NCBI GenBank assembly: GCA_035571515.1
Contig: DATNCQ010000095.1
Span: 27,759-91,758, forward strand
DNA length: 64,000 bases
Origin: Gp6-AA40 sp035571515
Lineage (GTDB): Bacteria; Acidobacteriota; Vicinamibacteria; Vicinamibacterales; UBA2999
Direction of reading: 5' to 3'
The notes beneath the pieces were generated by a model. The model had not been told where the DNA came from, made no database searches, and worked only from the letters and a program-made list of their open reading frames with translations. The translations under genes were made by a program, and so were the position numbers. This document shows, one piece after another, positions 17,307-25,487 of this stretch; the first letter of the stretch is position 1; the number at the start of each line of letters is the position of its first letter.

Positions 17307-17909
17307 ATGTGGCTTCTGGCGGCGCTCGCGCCGATGCACCCCGCGGCCGAATCGCAGGGCGAGGACGTGGAGTCGCTGCGCCGCATCGTGTCGGGCGATC
17401 AGGGGGCGGCCGCGGTCCTCTACGACCGCCATGCACGCCCGCTCTACTCGCTCATCCTGCGGATTCTCGGCGATGAGGGCGAGGCCGAGGACGTGCTCCA
17501 GGAAGTGTTCGTCCAGGCGTTCCGGCAGGCCGGACGCTACGACGCCTCGCGCGGCGCGGTGGCCGCGTGGCTGCTCATGATGGCGCGCTCCCGGGCGATC
17601 GACCGGCTTCGTGCCCGGCGCTCGCGTGTCGAGGGGCGCACCGGCGAGGTGCAGGTGTTGAACGACCTTCCCGACGCGCAGCCCGACGTAGCGTCCGCGC
17701 TGCTGGACGAGGAACAGGCGCGCCTGGTGCGCGAGGCGCTCGCGGAGCTGCCGCTCCTGCAGCGGTTGGCCATCGAGCTGGCGTACTACGAGGGGCTCAG
17801 TCACACGGAAATCGCCACGCGGCTCGAGCAGCCGCTCGGCACCGTCAAGACGCGCATCCGTCTCGGCCTGCTGAAGCTGCGCGACGTGCTGGCGGAGGGG
17901 CAGGCATGA
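17307..17909 (+). CDS. ECF-family RNA polymerase sigma factor
   Basis: 200 residues. Sigma region 2 lies at about residues 37-100 (LYDRHARPLYSLILRILGDE, AEDVLQEVFVQAF, AAWLLMMARSRAIDRLRARR), and region 4 at about 143-192 (LPLLQRLAIELAYYEGLSHT, EIATRLEQPLGTVKTRIRLG). It directs polymerase to a small regulon. Its stop overlaps the ATG of an anti-sigma gene (ATGA), indicating coupled synthesis and control by that partner, as in SigK/RskA-type pairs. An internal ATG at residue 10 could be the true start. Confidence 0.95.
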   Translation: MWLLAALAPMHPAAESQGEDVESLRRIVSGDQGAAAVLYDRHARPLYSLILRILGDEGEAEDVLQEVFVQAFRQAGRYDASRGAVAAWLLMMARSRAIDRLRARRSRVEGRTGEVQVLNDLPDAQPDVASALLDEEQARLVREALAELPLLQRLAIELAYYEGLSHTEIATRLEQPLGTVKTRIRLGLLKLRDVLAEGQA

Positions 17910-18673
17910 GCATGCACGAAGAGCTGAAGGCGAACGCCGCCGGCTACGTGCTCGGCAGCCTCGACGCCAACGACCGGCAGGAGTTCGAAGCCCACCTCGC
18001 GGGATGCGCGGAGTGCGCGGCGGAAGTCGCCTCGCTCCGTCCGGTCGTCAGCGTGCTGGCGACGACGGTCCCGCAGGTGACGCCGCGCGCGGAGGTTCGC
18101 GATCGCATTCTCGGCGTAGCCGCGGGGCTGAAACCGTCCAGTGCGGGCGCGGGTCCTCCGGCCCCTCGCCGCCTCTACGCACTTCACGATCGGAAAGCGC
18201 CGCCCGCGCTGGTCTGGCTTCCACTCGCGGCGGCGATCGTGATTGCCGTCGGCGCGGGAATCTACGCGCTGCGGCTGCAGCGGCAGGTGGGAGCGCTGCA
18301 GGCGCGCTTCGACCAGGCGCAGTCCACGACCGCGGTCCTGGCGGCGCCCGACCTCGCGCGCATCGATCTGCAGGGACAGGCCGTGGCGCCTGACGCGCGC
18401 GCGCGCGCGTTATGGAGCCGCTCGCGCGGTCTCGTCTTCACCGCGGCCAACCTGCCCCCGGCGCCGGCGGGGAAGACCTACCAGGTGTGGGTCGTCACCG
18501 CGCAGATGCCGATCAGCGCCGGCCTGCTGACGACCGATCCCGCTGGCGGCGGCACGCAGTACTACATGACACCGCCCGATATCGCCCCGCCCGTTGCCGT
18601 CGCCGTGACGCTCGAACCGTCCGGCGGTGTCCCGTCACCGATGGGCGAACGGTACCTGGTCGGCATGCCGTAG
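17906..18673 (+). CDS. membrane anti-sigma factor, RskA type
   Basis: 255 residues. N-terminal zinc anti-sigma motif His30-x3-Cys34-x2-Cys37 (EAHLAGCAECAAEV); one transmembrane helix near residues 98-116 (LVWLPLAAAIVIAVGAGIYAL region); and an extracytoplasmic RskA C-terminal domain ending in LEPSGGVPSPMGERYLVG, containing the family-typical GKTYQVWVV strand. It should hold the ECF sigma at the membrane until a signal triggers its cleavage. Start fixed by the ATGA overlap with the sigma gene. Confidence 0.93.
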   Translation: MSMHEELKANAAGYVLGSLDANDRQEFEAHLAGCAECAAEVASLRPVVSVLATTVPQVTPRAEVRDRILGVAAGLKPSSAGAGPPAPRRLYALHDRKAPPALVWLPLAAAIVIAVGAGIYALRLQRQVGALQARFDQAQSTTAVLAAPDLARIDLQGQAVAPDARARALWSRSRGLVFTAANLPPAPAGKTYQVWVVTAQMPISAGLLTTDPAGGGTQYYMTPPDIAPPVAVAVTLEPSGGVPSPMGERYLVGMP

Positions 18674-18717
18674 TCAGCAGGCAGCAGGCAGCAGAGGCAG
18701 CAGGCAGTCGGCAGGCC
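18674..18717. repeat. heptamer tandem repeat, unit CAGCAGG
   Basis: About six units of CAGCAGG with slight variation and a 7-nt period fill the short gap between the convergent anti-sigma and epimerase genes. No inverted partner is visible nearby. Confidence 0.85.
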
Positions 18718-18718
18718 G

Positions 18719-19588
18719 CTATTGATAGATCTGTCGCAACGCCGATTGCAGGTCGGGATACCGGAACTCGAAGCCGTTACGCTCCGCTTTAGTCGGCAGG
18801 ACGCGCTGACCGGAGAGAATCAGCGCGTCCGCCATCTCGCCGAACGCCAGTCGCAGCGCGAACCCGGGAGCGGCGGCGAGCGCCGGCCGATGGAGCGCGC
18901 GGCCGAGTGCCGCTGCGAATTCGCGGTTGGTGACTGGACTCGGAGCGGTGAGGTTGACCGGCCCTTTGATCTCCGGGTTGTCGATCGCCCACCGGACCAT
19001 GCGGGCCCAGTCGTCGCGGTGGATCCACGACCAGTACTGATCGCCCGAGCCGGCGCGGCCTCCCGCAAACAGCCGGAACGGCAGCGCGAGCTTCGGCAAC
19101 GCGCCGCCGTTCTTGTCGAGCGGAAGGCCGGTGCGCAACAGGACGACGCGTGTCATCCATGCGGCGGCCATGGCGGCCTTCTCCCATTCGATGCAGACGG
19201 ATGCGAGGTAATCCGACCCGGGCGGGGATTCCTCCGTCAGCGCCTCGTTGGCGTGCGCTCCGTAGAAGCCGACCGCCGAGCCGTTGAGGAAGACCGCGGG
19301 CCGACGGGCGACGCTCGACATCCCCTTGACGAGCGCTTCAGTGTTCTTGACGCGGCTTTCGAGGATGGACGCCTTGCGCGCCGCGTTCCAGCGGCCGGCA
19401 TCGAGCGGCTCGCCGGCGAGATTGACGACCGCATCCGCGCCGTCGAACACCGACGCATCGGTCCACGGCACCTCGTCGTGCGCGTTCGGATGCCGTGTCA
19501 TCACGAGGACGTGATGGCCATCGAGGCGCAGCGACGCCGCGAGCGCGGATCCGAGGAAGCCCGTCCCGCCGGCGACGACGACCTTCAT
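18719..19588 (-). CDS. TIGR01777-family NAD-dependent epimerase
   Basis: 289 residues of the YfcH/SDR39U1 type. Rossmann motif VVVAGGTGFLGSALAASLRL at the N-terminus, AVVNLAGEPLDAGRW, the NGSAVGFYG active-site region with Tyr, WSWIHRDDWARMV, and the C-terminal RVLPTKAERNGFEFRYPDL. The substrate is unknown. Its ATG overlaps the stop of the transporter gene upstream (ATGA), so the two are translationally coupled. Confidence 0.92.
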   Translation of the reverse strand: MKVVVAGGTGFLGSALAASLRLDGHHVLVMTRHPNAHDEVPWTDASVFDGADAVVNLAGEPLDAGRWNAARKASILESRVKNTEALVKGMSSVARRPAVFLNGSAVGFYGAHANEALTEESPPGSDYLASVCIEWEKAAMAAAWMTRVVLLRTGLPLDKNGGALPKLALPFRLFAGGRAGSGDQYWSWIHRDDWARMVRWAIDNPEIKGPVNLTAPSPVTNREFAAALGRALHRPALAAAPGFALRLAFGEMADALILSGQRVLPTKAERNGFEFRYPDLQSALRQIYQ

Positions 19589-20889
19589 GCGGCGGACGCC
19601 TCGCGCGCCTGCGCTTCGCCGGCGGCCACGTCGACCCGCGTCAGGACGAGGCCGCCGCAGATGAAGAACAGGATGACCGACAGGACGGCGGCGCGGCTCG
19701 ACCCGAAGATGCTGACCGAGACCGCAAACAGCGCCGGGCCCGCGATGCCGGCGAACTTCTCGAACACGGAGAAGAAGCCGAAATACTCCGACGACTTGTG
19801 CTTCGGGATCATGCGCGCGAAGAGCGAGCGGCTGAGCGCCTGGCTGCCGCCCTGCACGGTGCCGACGAGAAACGCCAGCGCGAAGAACTGCCACGCGCTC
19901 GTCATGAAATACGCCAGGATGCTGATCGCCGTGTAGACCGCCAGCGCGAGAAAGATACCCGTTTTCGCGCCGATGCGCCCCGCCAGCGCGCCGAAGAGGA
20001 ACGAGAACGGGATGCCGACGAACTGCACGAGGACGAAGGCCTCGATCTGCGCGTTCTGATCGATGCCGATTTCCGCGCCGTAGATGGCCGCCATGCGGAT
20101 GATCGTCTGGATGCCGTCGTTGTAGAGGAGAAAGGCGACGAGCATCAGGAACGCCTGGCGGTAGCCGCGCAGCTCGTGAAAGGTCTCCCACACACGCACG
20201 AATGCCGCGCCGACCGCGTTCTCGTGCGACGTCTCGTCCGCTTCGAGCACGCGCACCGGCTCGGGGACGCGCCGGAACAGCGGCAGCGAGAAGACGAGCC
20301 ACCAGACGCCGACGCTGACGAGCGACAGCTTGATCCCGGTCACGGTGTCGGGGATGCCGAAGGTCGCCGGCGTGAGAATCCACAGCAGGTTGATGACCAG
20401 CAGGATGCCGCCGCCGAGATACCCGACCGCGTAGCCGGCGGTCGAGACGCGATCCATCTCCTCGGGCGCCGCGATGTGCGGCAGCAGCGAGTCGTAGAAG
20501 ACGAAGCTCGAGGCGACGGCGATGTTCGCGATCATGAACAGCAGCGCCGCGTACGCCCACTCGCCGCGCCCGATCGTCCCCATCGTCAGCGTCGTGACGA
20601 CGCCGATGCCGACGAAGAGCGCGAGCATCTTCTTCTTCATGGCGCGGTAGTCCGCGATGGCGCCGAGGATGGGGCCGAGCACCGCCGTGACGGTGACCGC
20701 GATCGTCGTCGCCCACGCAAAGCGCGCCGTGGCGACGGCGGCAGGCAGGCCCGCCGCGGCGTAGGCGCTGAAGAACGGCGGAAAGACGGCGGTGATGACG
20801 GTCGATTGAAACGCGGAGTTCGCCCAGTCGTACATCGCCCACGCGCGCAGTTCGGGACGATTCAGGCCGAGTCGATCGAGCAGGCTCAA
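19585..20889 (-). CDS. MFS transporter, UMF1/Atg22-like family
   Basis: 434 residues, about 12 hydrophobic helices. The family signature ELRAWAMYDWANSAFQSTVI stands at residues 13-32, and GTVQGGSQALSRSLFARMIP is the second hallmark. The substrate is unknown. The start is a TTG inside the first GGCTCAA heptamer of a repeat tract; the residues between it and the signature (LLDRLGLNRP) fit the family, so a start nearer the signature is less likely. Its 5' untranslated region and promoter therefore run through the repeat. Confidence 0.88.
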   Translation of the reverse strand: MSLLDRLGLNRPELRAWAMYDWANSAFQSTVITAVFPPFFSAYAAAGLPAAVATARFAWATTIAVTVTAVLGPILGAIADYRAMKKKMLALFVGIGVVTTLTMGTIGRGEWAYAALLFMIANIAVASSFVFYDSLLPHIAAPEEMDRVSTAGYAVGYLGGGILLVINLLWILTPATFGIPDTVTGIKLSLVSVGVWWLVFSLPLFRRVPEPVRVLEADETSHENAVGAAFVRVWETFHELRGYRQAFLMLVAFLLYNDGIQTIIRMAAIYGAEIGIDQNAQIEAFVLVQFVGIPFSFLFGALAGRIGAKTGIFLALAVYTAISILAYFMTSAWQFFALAFLVGTVQGGSQALSRSLFARMIPKHKSSEYFGFFSVFEKFAGIAGPALFAVSVSIFGSSRAAVLSVILFFICGGLVLTRVDVAAGEAQAREASAA

Positions 20890-20919
20890 GGCTTAGGGCT
20901 CAGGGCTCACGGCTCAAGG
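20883..20919. repeat. heptamer repeat, left arm, unit GGCTCAG
   Basis: Five tandem units GGCTCAA, GGCTTAG, GGCTCAG, GGCTCAC, GGCTCAA. The inverted form lies at 21388-21415 on the other side of the four-helix-bundle gene. Confidence 0.9.
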
Positions 20920-20971
20920 AGGTTCGAGGTGGGATGGGGGCGGGCACGCCGTTTGCCGAACGGTCGACATC

Positions 20972-21349
20972 ATGAGCCGAGATCATCGCAAGCTTCGGGT
21001 GTTCACGATGGCCGACGATTTGGCCGTGCGAGTCTACCACCTGACTGAATCGCTGCCGCGCGAGGAGCGTTTTGGCCTGATCGCTCAACTGCGACGTGCG
21101 GCCGTGTCAGTCGCTGCAAACATCGTCGAAGGCTGCGCGCGCGCAACCACGCGCGATGACGGCCACTTTCTGAATATCGCCTTCGGTTCTGCCGCGGAAG
21201 TCCGCTACCTGCTGCAGCTCTCATTTCGGTTGCGCATGCTGTCGAAGCAGGAATTCGAAAGGGCCGATGTCGCCTCCGATCAATTACTCCGCGCCTTACA
21301 GAAGCTGATTCAAGCCGTTTCACAGATGCCTCAAAGCCGGGAACCTTGA
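20972..21349 (+). CDS. four-helix bundle protein (S23/IVP family)
   Basis: 125 residues, all helical: KLRVFTMADDLAVRVYHLTE, FGLIAQLRRAAVSVAANIVE, GCARATTRDDGHFLNIAFGS, AAEVRYLLQLSFRLRML. This is the TIGR02436 family, first seen as proteins encoded in intervening sequences of 23S rRNA genes and related to the Avd accessory proteins of diversity-generating retroelements. No rRNA gene or reverse transcriptase lies in the window. It is the only gene between two inverted heptamer-repeat arms and points opposite to both neighbours, which suggests a self-contained inserted cassette. Confidence 0.9.
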   Translation: MSRDHRKLRVFTMADDLAVRVYHLTESLPREERFGLIAQLRRAAVSVAANIVEGCARATTRDDGHFLNIAFGSAAEVRYLLQLSFRLRMLSKQEFERADVASDQLLRALQKLIQAVSQMPQSREP

Positions 21350-21387
21350 ACCCCTCACCCGGGAACCAACTACCCTTGGGCCGTCCT

Positions 21388-21415
21388 TAAGCCGTGAGCC
21401 GTGAGCCCTGAGCCC
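21388..21415. repeat. heptamer repeat, right arm, unit GAGCCGT
   Basis: Units GCCGTGA, GCCGTGA, GCCCTGA with a 7-nt period: the reverse complement of the tract at 20883-20919. Together they bracket the four-helix-bundle gene. Confidence 0.9.
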
Positions 21416-21427
21416 AGCCTGCGGCTC

Positions 21428-22573
21428 TCAGAACGTCCGCCGCGCCACCCATTCGCGGAGCAGCGAATCGACGACCAGGTAGCGCGTGCCTTCCTTCAGC
21501 AGCACGTCCTGATCGGCCAGCGCGGCGAGCGACTTCTGGATGCTCGACGCTCCGCCCAGCCGATGGCGCGCCCGCGCCTCGGCGGAATGAATCTCCCGTC
21601 CGCCCTGCAGGACGACGGCGCGCAACGTGGCTCGCTGGTGCAGCGTCAGCCGCTGCCAGAGCGCCTCGAAGAGCGTCTCCTGCTCGGAGAGCAGCCGCGC
21701 CAGCGTCGCGTGCAGGTCTTCGAGCGTCACCTTCCTGCCGCCTCTCGCGCGCACGTCGTCCCACGCTTCGTGCGCGAGACGCTGCACGTCGTACGGCAGG
21801 TTGCTCGCCAGGTCGAGGATGGCGTCGGGGACGCCGGCCTCGGGCTTGACGCCGGTCTTCGTGAACCGCCGAGCGATGAAGTCGCCGAAGATCGTCGGCG
21901 AGATCTTCTGCAGGCGCATGACCGGCCCGGCCTTGTAGAAGGGGCGGCGCGGGCCGATCATCTTCTCCATCAGGCTCGGTTCGGAGCCGGCGAAGACGTA
22001 GCCCACCTGCCGCTGATGCTGCGCGGCCGCGCGCAGCGCGTGCTCGACGCTGCCTCCGTTGAAGCTGTCGATGGCCTGGAACTCGTCGAGCGCGATGACG
22101 ACGGTCCGCTTCCGATCGGCGGCGAGCTTTCCGGGCAGCGCGAACACTTCGTTGGCGAGGCGGTTGAGGTCGCGCGCGGTGGTCACCTGCGGGAACGCCA
22201 CCGAGAAGCGGCCGAGGCCGCTGTCCTTGGGCTCGTAGCGGATCTCGGGGCGCGTCGACGCAATCGCCTCCGTCAGCCACGTGCGCGCGCGATCCCATTT
22301 CGATTCCACTGCCGCGACGGCGCGCGCGTAGCCCTCGAGGAACGCGATGTAGGAGCTGTAGCTGCTGACGGTGAGCTCGATCGCCAGCGCGCCGCGCCGG
22401 CGCAGCGCCTCGAGCGCCTGGCGGATGAGCGAGGACTTGCCGTAGCGCCGCGGCGAGATGAGGAAGACCTTCTGGCCGCTGCCGAGGTCGGCCACCAGGC
22501 GGTCGAGCTCGGCTTCGCGATCCACGAACGCCTCGCCGGGAACGACCTCGCCGTAGACGAAGGGATTGTCCAT
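21428..22573 (-). CDS. AAA-type ATPase of the archaeal-ATPase/STAND kind
   Basis: 381 residues. Opens FVYGEVVPGEAFVDREAELD; Walker A is the SPRRYGKSSLI variant (residues about 39-49), Walker B TVVIALDEFQAID, and the sensor segment VGYVFAGSEPSLMEKMI. The C-terminal third is a winged-helix-like region (QRLTLHQRATLRAVVLQGG) ending in a LVVDSLLREWVARR segment typical of these proteins. The role is unknown; relatives include stand-alone chaperone- or signalling-like ATPases. It lies downstream of hisA on the same strand, with three palindromes in between. Confidence 0.85.
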   Translation of the reverse strand: MDNPFVYGEVVPGEAFVDREAELDRLVADLGSGQKVFLISPRRYGKSSLIRQALEALRRRGALAIELTVSSYSSYIAFLEGYARAVAAVESKWDRARTWLTEAIASTRPEIRYEPKDSGLGRFSVAFPQVTTARDLNRLANEVFALPGKLAADRKRTVVIALDEFQAIDSFNGGSVEHALRAAAQHQRQVGYVFAGSEPSLMEKMIGPRRPFYKAGPVMRLQKISPTIFGDFIARRFTKTGVKPEAGVPDAILDLASNLPYDVQRLAHEAWDDVRARGGRKVTLEDLHATLARLLSEQETLFEALWQRLTLHQRATLRAVVLQGGREIHSAEARARHRLGGASSIQKSLAALADQDVLLKEGTRYLVVDSLLREWVARRTF

Positions 22574-22600
22574 TGCCGGTTACGCCTGGGCGCGCAACGA

Positions 22601-22662
22601 TTACGCCACTTGGCGTAACCCCATTACGCTACTTGGCGTAATGATTACGCTACTTGGCGTAA
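22601..22662. repeat. triple 18-bp palindrome at the hisA 3' end
   Basis: Three copies of TTACGCYACTTGGCGTAA at 22601, 22624 and 22645 (spacing 23 and 21 bp), each an inverted repeat with 6- to 7-nt arms. A half copy starts at 22580. The copy at 22645 includes the last hisA codons (Tyr-Ala-Lys-stop). They form the leader of the ATPase gene and could act as operators or RNA hairpins; no T-run supports a terminator. Confidence 0.85.
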
Positions 22663-23339
22663 CGGTCAAGCGGCAGCTGGCCGGTGTAGACCGCCATGCC
22701 GACCACGGCGTCCACCCCCTCGGCGTCGAGGCGGTCGATCTCGGCCCACGTCGTGATGCCGCCGGCGGCCGTCACGCGGCGCGCCGTCGCCCGCCGGACG
22801 GCGAGGATGGCGTCGATGTCGGTCCCCTGCATCAGTCCCTCGGTGTCCACGTGCGTGTAGAGGAACTCGCTGCAGAAGGGCTCGAGGGCGCGCACCGCCT
22901 CGACGGCGGTCAGCGGAAGGACGGTCCTCCAGCCGTGAATCGCGACGCGGCCGCCGCGGCTGTCCACGGCGGCGATCACGCGCTCGACGCCGGCCGCCTC
23001 AGCCAGCGCGCGCGCGAAAGACTCGTCCACGGCGCCGTCGCGAAAGAGCGCCGAGCTGGCGATGACCGCGTGCGCGCCGGCCGCGAGCACGGCGTTCGCG
23101 CGCTCGACCGATCGGATGCCGCCACCGACGCGGCAGGGCAGCCGGCCGCAGATGGCGGCGACCATCGCCGCGTTGTCGCCGTGCCCCTTGGCGGCATCGA
23201 GGTCGATCAACTGGACGCGTGGGAAGCCCGCGAAGCGCCCGATCCAGACCTCGGGGTCGGTCGCCTCGATCGCCAGCTTCTCGCCCTGCACGAGCTGGAC
23301 GATGCGCCCGCCCTGGAGGTCAATTGAGGGGATCAGCAT
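22650..23339 (-). CDS. hisA: HisA, ProFAR isomerase
   Basis: 229-residue TIM barrel that isomerises ProFAR to PRFAR in histidine synthesis. Catalytic Asp near residue 7 (IPSIDLQGG) and second Asp in AAVDSRGG; phosphate-site motifs GGGIRSVE and AAGGITTWAEI; conserved end GMAVYTGQLPLDRYAK. Last histidine gene of the operon. The final codons form part of an 18-bp palindrome repeated downstream. Confidence 0.96.
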   Translation of the reverse strand: MLIPSIDLQGGRIVQLVQGEKLAIEATDPEVWIGRFAGFPRVQLIDLDAAKGHGDNAAMVAAICGRLPCRVGGGIRSVERANAVLAAGAHAVIASSALFRDGAVDESFARALAEAAGVERVIAAVDSRGGRVAIHGWRTVLPLTAVEAVRALEPFCSEFLYTHVDTEGLMQGTDIDAILAVRRATARRVTAAGGITTWAEIDRLDAEGVDAVVGMAVYTGQLPLDRYAK

Positions 23340-23397
23340 TCGTCGCTTGGTTCACTGATGACGAGCCACCCGCCTCCGCTGAAGCTTCGGCGGGCAG

Positions 23398-23428
23398 GCA
23401 GAGACGCAGAGACACAGAGACACAGAGA
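23398..23428. repeat. octamer repeat, unit ACAGAGAC
   Basis: Four units GCAGAGAC/ACAGAGAC with an 8-nt period in the 89-bp gap between hisF and hisA, ending at the hisF stop codon. Confidence 0.8.
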
Positions 23429-24184
23429 TCACATTCTCACGGGTATGTTGTGTTCCCGCAGATACCGCTTCAGTTCGCTGACGCTCGTGTCGGCGTAGTG
23501 AAAGATCGAGGCGGCCAGCGCAGCGTCGGCGTGGCCGCGGGTGAACACGTCACAGAAGTGCTCGAGGCCGCCGGCGCCGCCGGACGCGATGACCGGGATG
23601 TTCACCGCGTTGGCGACCGCCGCCGTCATCTCGCAGTCGAAGCCGGAGCGGGTGCCGTCGCGGTCCATCGACGTCAGCAGGATCTCGCCGGCGCCGCGCG
23701 ACTCGGCCTCGCGCGCCCACTCGACGGCATCGCGTGCCGCATCCGACGTGCCGCTGCGGACGTAGACGGCAAAGCCGTCGCCGCGCCGCTTCGCGTCGAT
23801 CGCGACGATCACGGCCTGGCTGCCGTAGCGGCCGGCCAGCGTGGTGATGAGCGCCGGATTCTTCAACGCCGCCGTGTTGAGGCTCACCTTGTCGGCGCCC
23901 GCCTCCACCGCCGCCGCCGCATCGTCTTCGGAGCGGATGCCGCCGCCGACGGTCAACGGCAGGAAGATGCGGTGCGCGACGGCGCTGATGGTCTCGGCGA
24001 GCGCCTGCCGGCTCTCGAGCGTCGCGGTGATGTCGAGGATGACGACCTCGTCGATCCCTTCGACGTTGTAGCGCGCGGCGAGGTCCGCCGGGTCGCCCGC
24101 GTGGCGCAGCTGCTGGAACTGGACGCCCTTGACGACCTGGCCCGCGCGGACGTCCATGCAGGCGATGATGCGCTTGGTCAGCAC
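23429..24184 (-). CDS. hisF: HisF, imidazole glycerol phosphate synthase cyclase subunit
   Basis: 251-residue TIM barrel. Catalytic Asp in IACMDVRAGQVVKG and Asp in VAIDAKRRGDGFAVYVRSG; phosphate loops VGGGIRSEDDA and ASGGAGGLEHF. It receives ammonia from HisH and makes IGP plus AICAR from PRFAR. Overlaps the end of hisH by 7 nt, consistent with equal synthesis of the two subunits. Confidence 0.97.
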   Translation of the reverse strand: MLTKRIIACMDVRAGQVVKGVQFQQLRHAGDPADLAARYNVEGIDEVVILDITATLESRQALAETISAVAHRIFLPLTVGGGIRSEDDAAAAVEAGADKVSLNTAALKNPALITTLAGRYGSQAVIVAIDAKRRGDGFAVYVRSGTSDAARDAVEWAREAESRGAGEILLTSMDRDGTRSGFDCEMTAAVANAVNIPVIASGGAGGLEHFCDVFTRGHADAALAASIFHYADTSVSELKRYLREHNIPVRM

Positions 24185-24867
24185 CCGGCCTCCGCGCGTC
24201 GCGTGACGACGGCCGGGCCGCGAGCGACCTCGAGGAAGTTGCGAATGATCTGCAGGCCCGCCTCGCTCGATTTCTCCGGGTGGAACTGCACGCCGAACAC
24301 GTTGCCGCGCTCGACCACGGCGGCAAACGTCTCCGCGTGCGTGGTGGCGGCGACGCAGGCCTCCGTCACGGGAGCCGCGTACGAGTGAGTGAAGTACACG
24401 TGCGCCCCGTTCTCGAGTCCCGCGAGGATCCGGCTTCGCGGACTTGAAGGGTCCGCGCCGCTGCGGAGCGCCAGTCCATTCCAGCCGACGTGTGGAATCT
24501 TCAGCCGCTGCTCCGCGTTGCCCTGCAGCCGCTGCTCCGCGTTGCCCTGCAGGCGCGTGACGCGGCCGGGCAGCACGCCGAGCCCGGGCACCTCGGGTGC
24601 CTCATCGCTGCCTTCGAACAGCCACTGCATCCCGAGACAGATGCCGAACAGCGGCGTGCCGCCGCGTACCGCGGCGCCGATGGCGTCGCGCCACGGACCG
24701 ACGAGCGCCGACGTCGCGGCGAAGTTGCCGACGCCGGGCACGATCACGGCGGAGCAGCGCTCCAGGTCACCGGGAGACGAGGGCGTCTCGTAGTCGGCGC
24801 CGAGCGAGGTCAGGGCCTTGCGCACGGACGTCAGGTTGCCGGCGCCGTAGTCGATGAGCGCGATCAC
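24178..24867 (-). CDS. hisH: HisH, IGP synthase glutaminase subunit
   Basis: 229-residue class I glutamine amidotransferase. Nucleophile Cys in FGICLGMQWLFEGSDE, and the His-Glu pair in GVQFHPEKSSEAG. It feeds ammonia to HisF. Odd feature: a perfect 24-bp tandem duplication (24502-24549) repeats QGNAEQRL after GRVTRL, at a surface loop before KIPHVGWN. Start codon overlaps hisB stop by 4 nt. Confidence 0.95.
   Translation of the reverse strand: MIALIDYGAGNLTSVRKALTSLGADYETPSSPGDLERCSAVIVPGVGNFAATSALVGPWRDAIGAAVRGGTPLFGICLGMQWLFEGSDEAPEVPGLGVLPGRVTRLQGNAEQRLQGNAEQRLKIPHVGWNGLALRSGADPSSPRSRILAGLENGAHVYFTHSYAAPVTEACVAATTHAETFAAVVERGNVFGVQFHPEKSSEAGLQIIRNFLEVARGPAVVTRRAEAGC
24502..24549. repeat. 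24-bp tandem duplication in hisH
   Basis: Two identical copies of a 24-bp unit beginning CAGCCGCTGCTCCGCG, in frame and encoding eight extra residues (QGNAEQRL on the coding strand). Recent duplication is likely, as the copies do not differ. Confidence 0.9.
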
Positions 24868-25487
24868 AGCAGGCCTTTCGTGCTCGGCAGCATCTTCGCC
24901 AGGCGCGCATCGCGGGCACAGGCCACGCGCAGCGCGCGGGCGAACGCCTTGAACACCGCCTCGACGTGGTGGTGGCTCGAGCGGCCGTAGAGCACCTTGA
25001 GGTGCACGTTGGCGCGCGCCCCCGACGCGAACCCGTCGAAGAAGTCGTGCACGAGCTCGGTCTGCAGGTCGCCGACCTTTTCCACCTTCACCTTCAGGTT
25101 CACCACCGCGTGCGGGCGGCCGCTCAGGTCGATGGCCGCGACGGCGAGCGTCTCGTCCATCGGCATGACGAAGTAGCCGGCGCGGTTGATCCCCTTGCGA
25201 TCGCCGAGCGCCGCGAGCACCGCCTCACCGAGCGTGATGCCGACGTCTTCGACCGTGTGGTGCTGATCGACGTCGAGATCGCCCTTCGCCTTCAGCGTCA
25301 GGTCGAAGCCGCCGTGCCGGGTGAACAGCTCGAGCATATGGTCGAAGAATCGGATTCCCGTCCGCACGTCGTAACGCCCCTGGCCGTCGATCGTCAGCCG
25401 CCCCTTGATTTGCGTCTCGGTGGTTCGGCGGTCGAACGCCGCGGCCCGTGTCTTGCCCCGAGCGAGCGCAGCGAGTCGAGGGGTCAT
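24864..25487 (-). CDS. hisB: HisB, imidazoleglycerol-phosphate dehydratase
   Basis: 207 residues, dehydratase domain only (no HisB-N phosphatase). Manganese-binding motifs: FFDHMLELFTRHGGFDL, DVDQHHTVEDVGI, DLSGRPH, ELVHDFFDGFA and the C-terminal SSHHHVEAVFKAFARALR. The N-terminal stretch before RRTTETQI (about 19 residues) is encoded by a copy of the dispersed GAGCGAAGTCGAGGGG-type repeat, so the start may have been recruited from it. ATG overlaps the hisC stop (ATGA). Confidence 0.95.
   Translation of the reverse strand: MTPRLAALARGKTRAAAFDRRTTETQIKGRLTIDGQGRYDVRTGIRFFDHMLELFTRHGGFDLTLKAKGDLDVDQHHTVEDVGITLGEAVLAALGDRKGINRAGYFVMPMDETLAVAAIDLSGRPHAVVNLKVKVEKVGDLQTELVHDFFDGFASGARANVHLKVLYGRSSHHHVEAVFKAFARALRVACARDARLAKMLPSTKGLL

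Noticed and set aside
20972..21349. Avd of a diversity-generating retroelement
   Set aside because: There is no reverse transcriptase, template repeat or variable-target gene nearby; the S23/IVP family assignment suffices.
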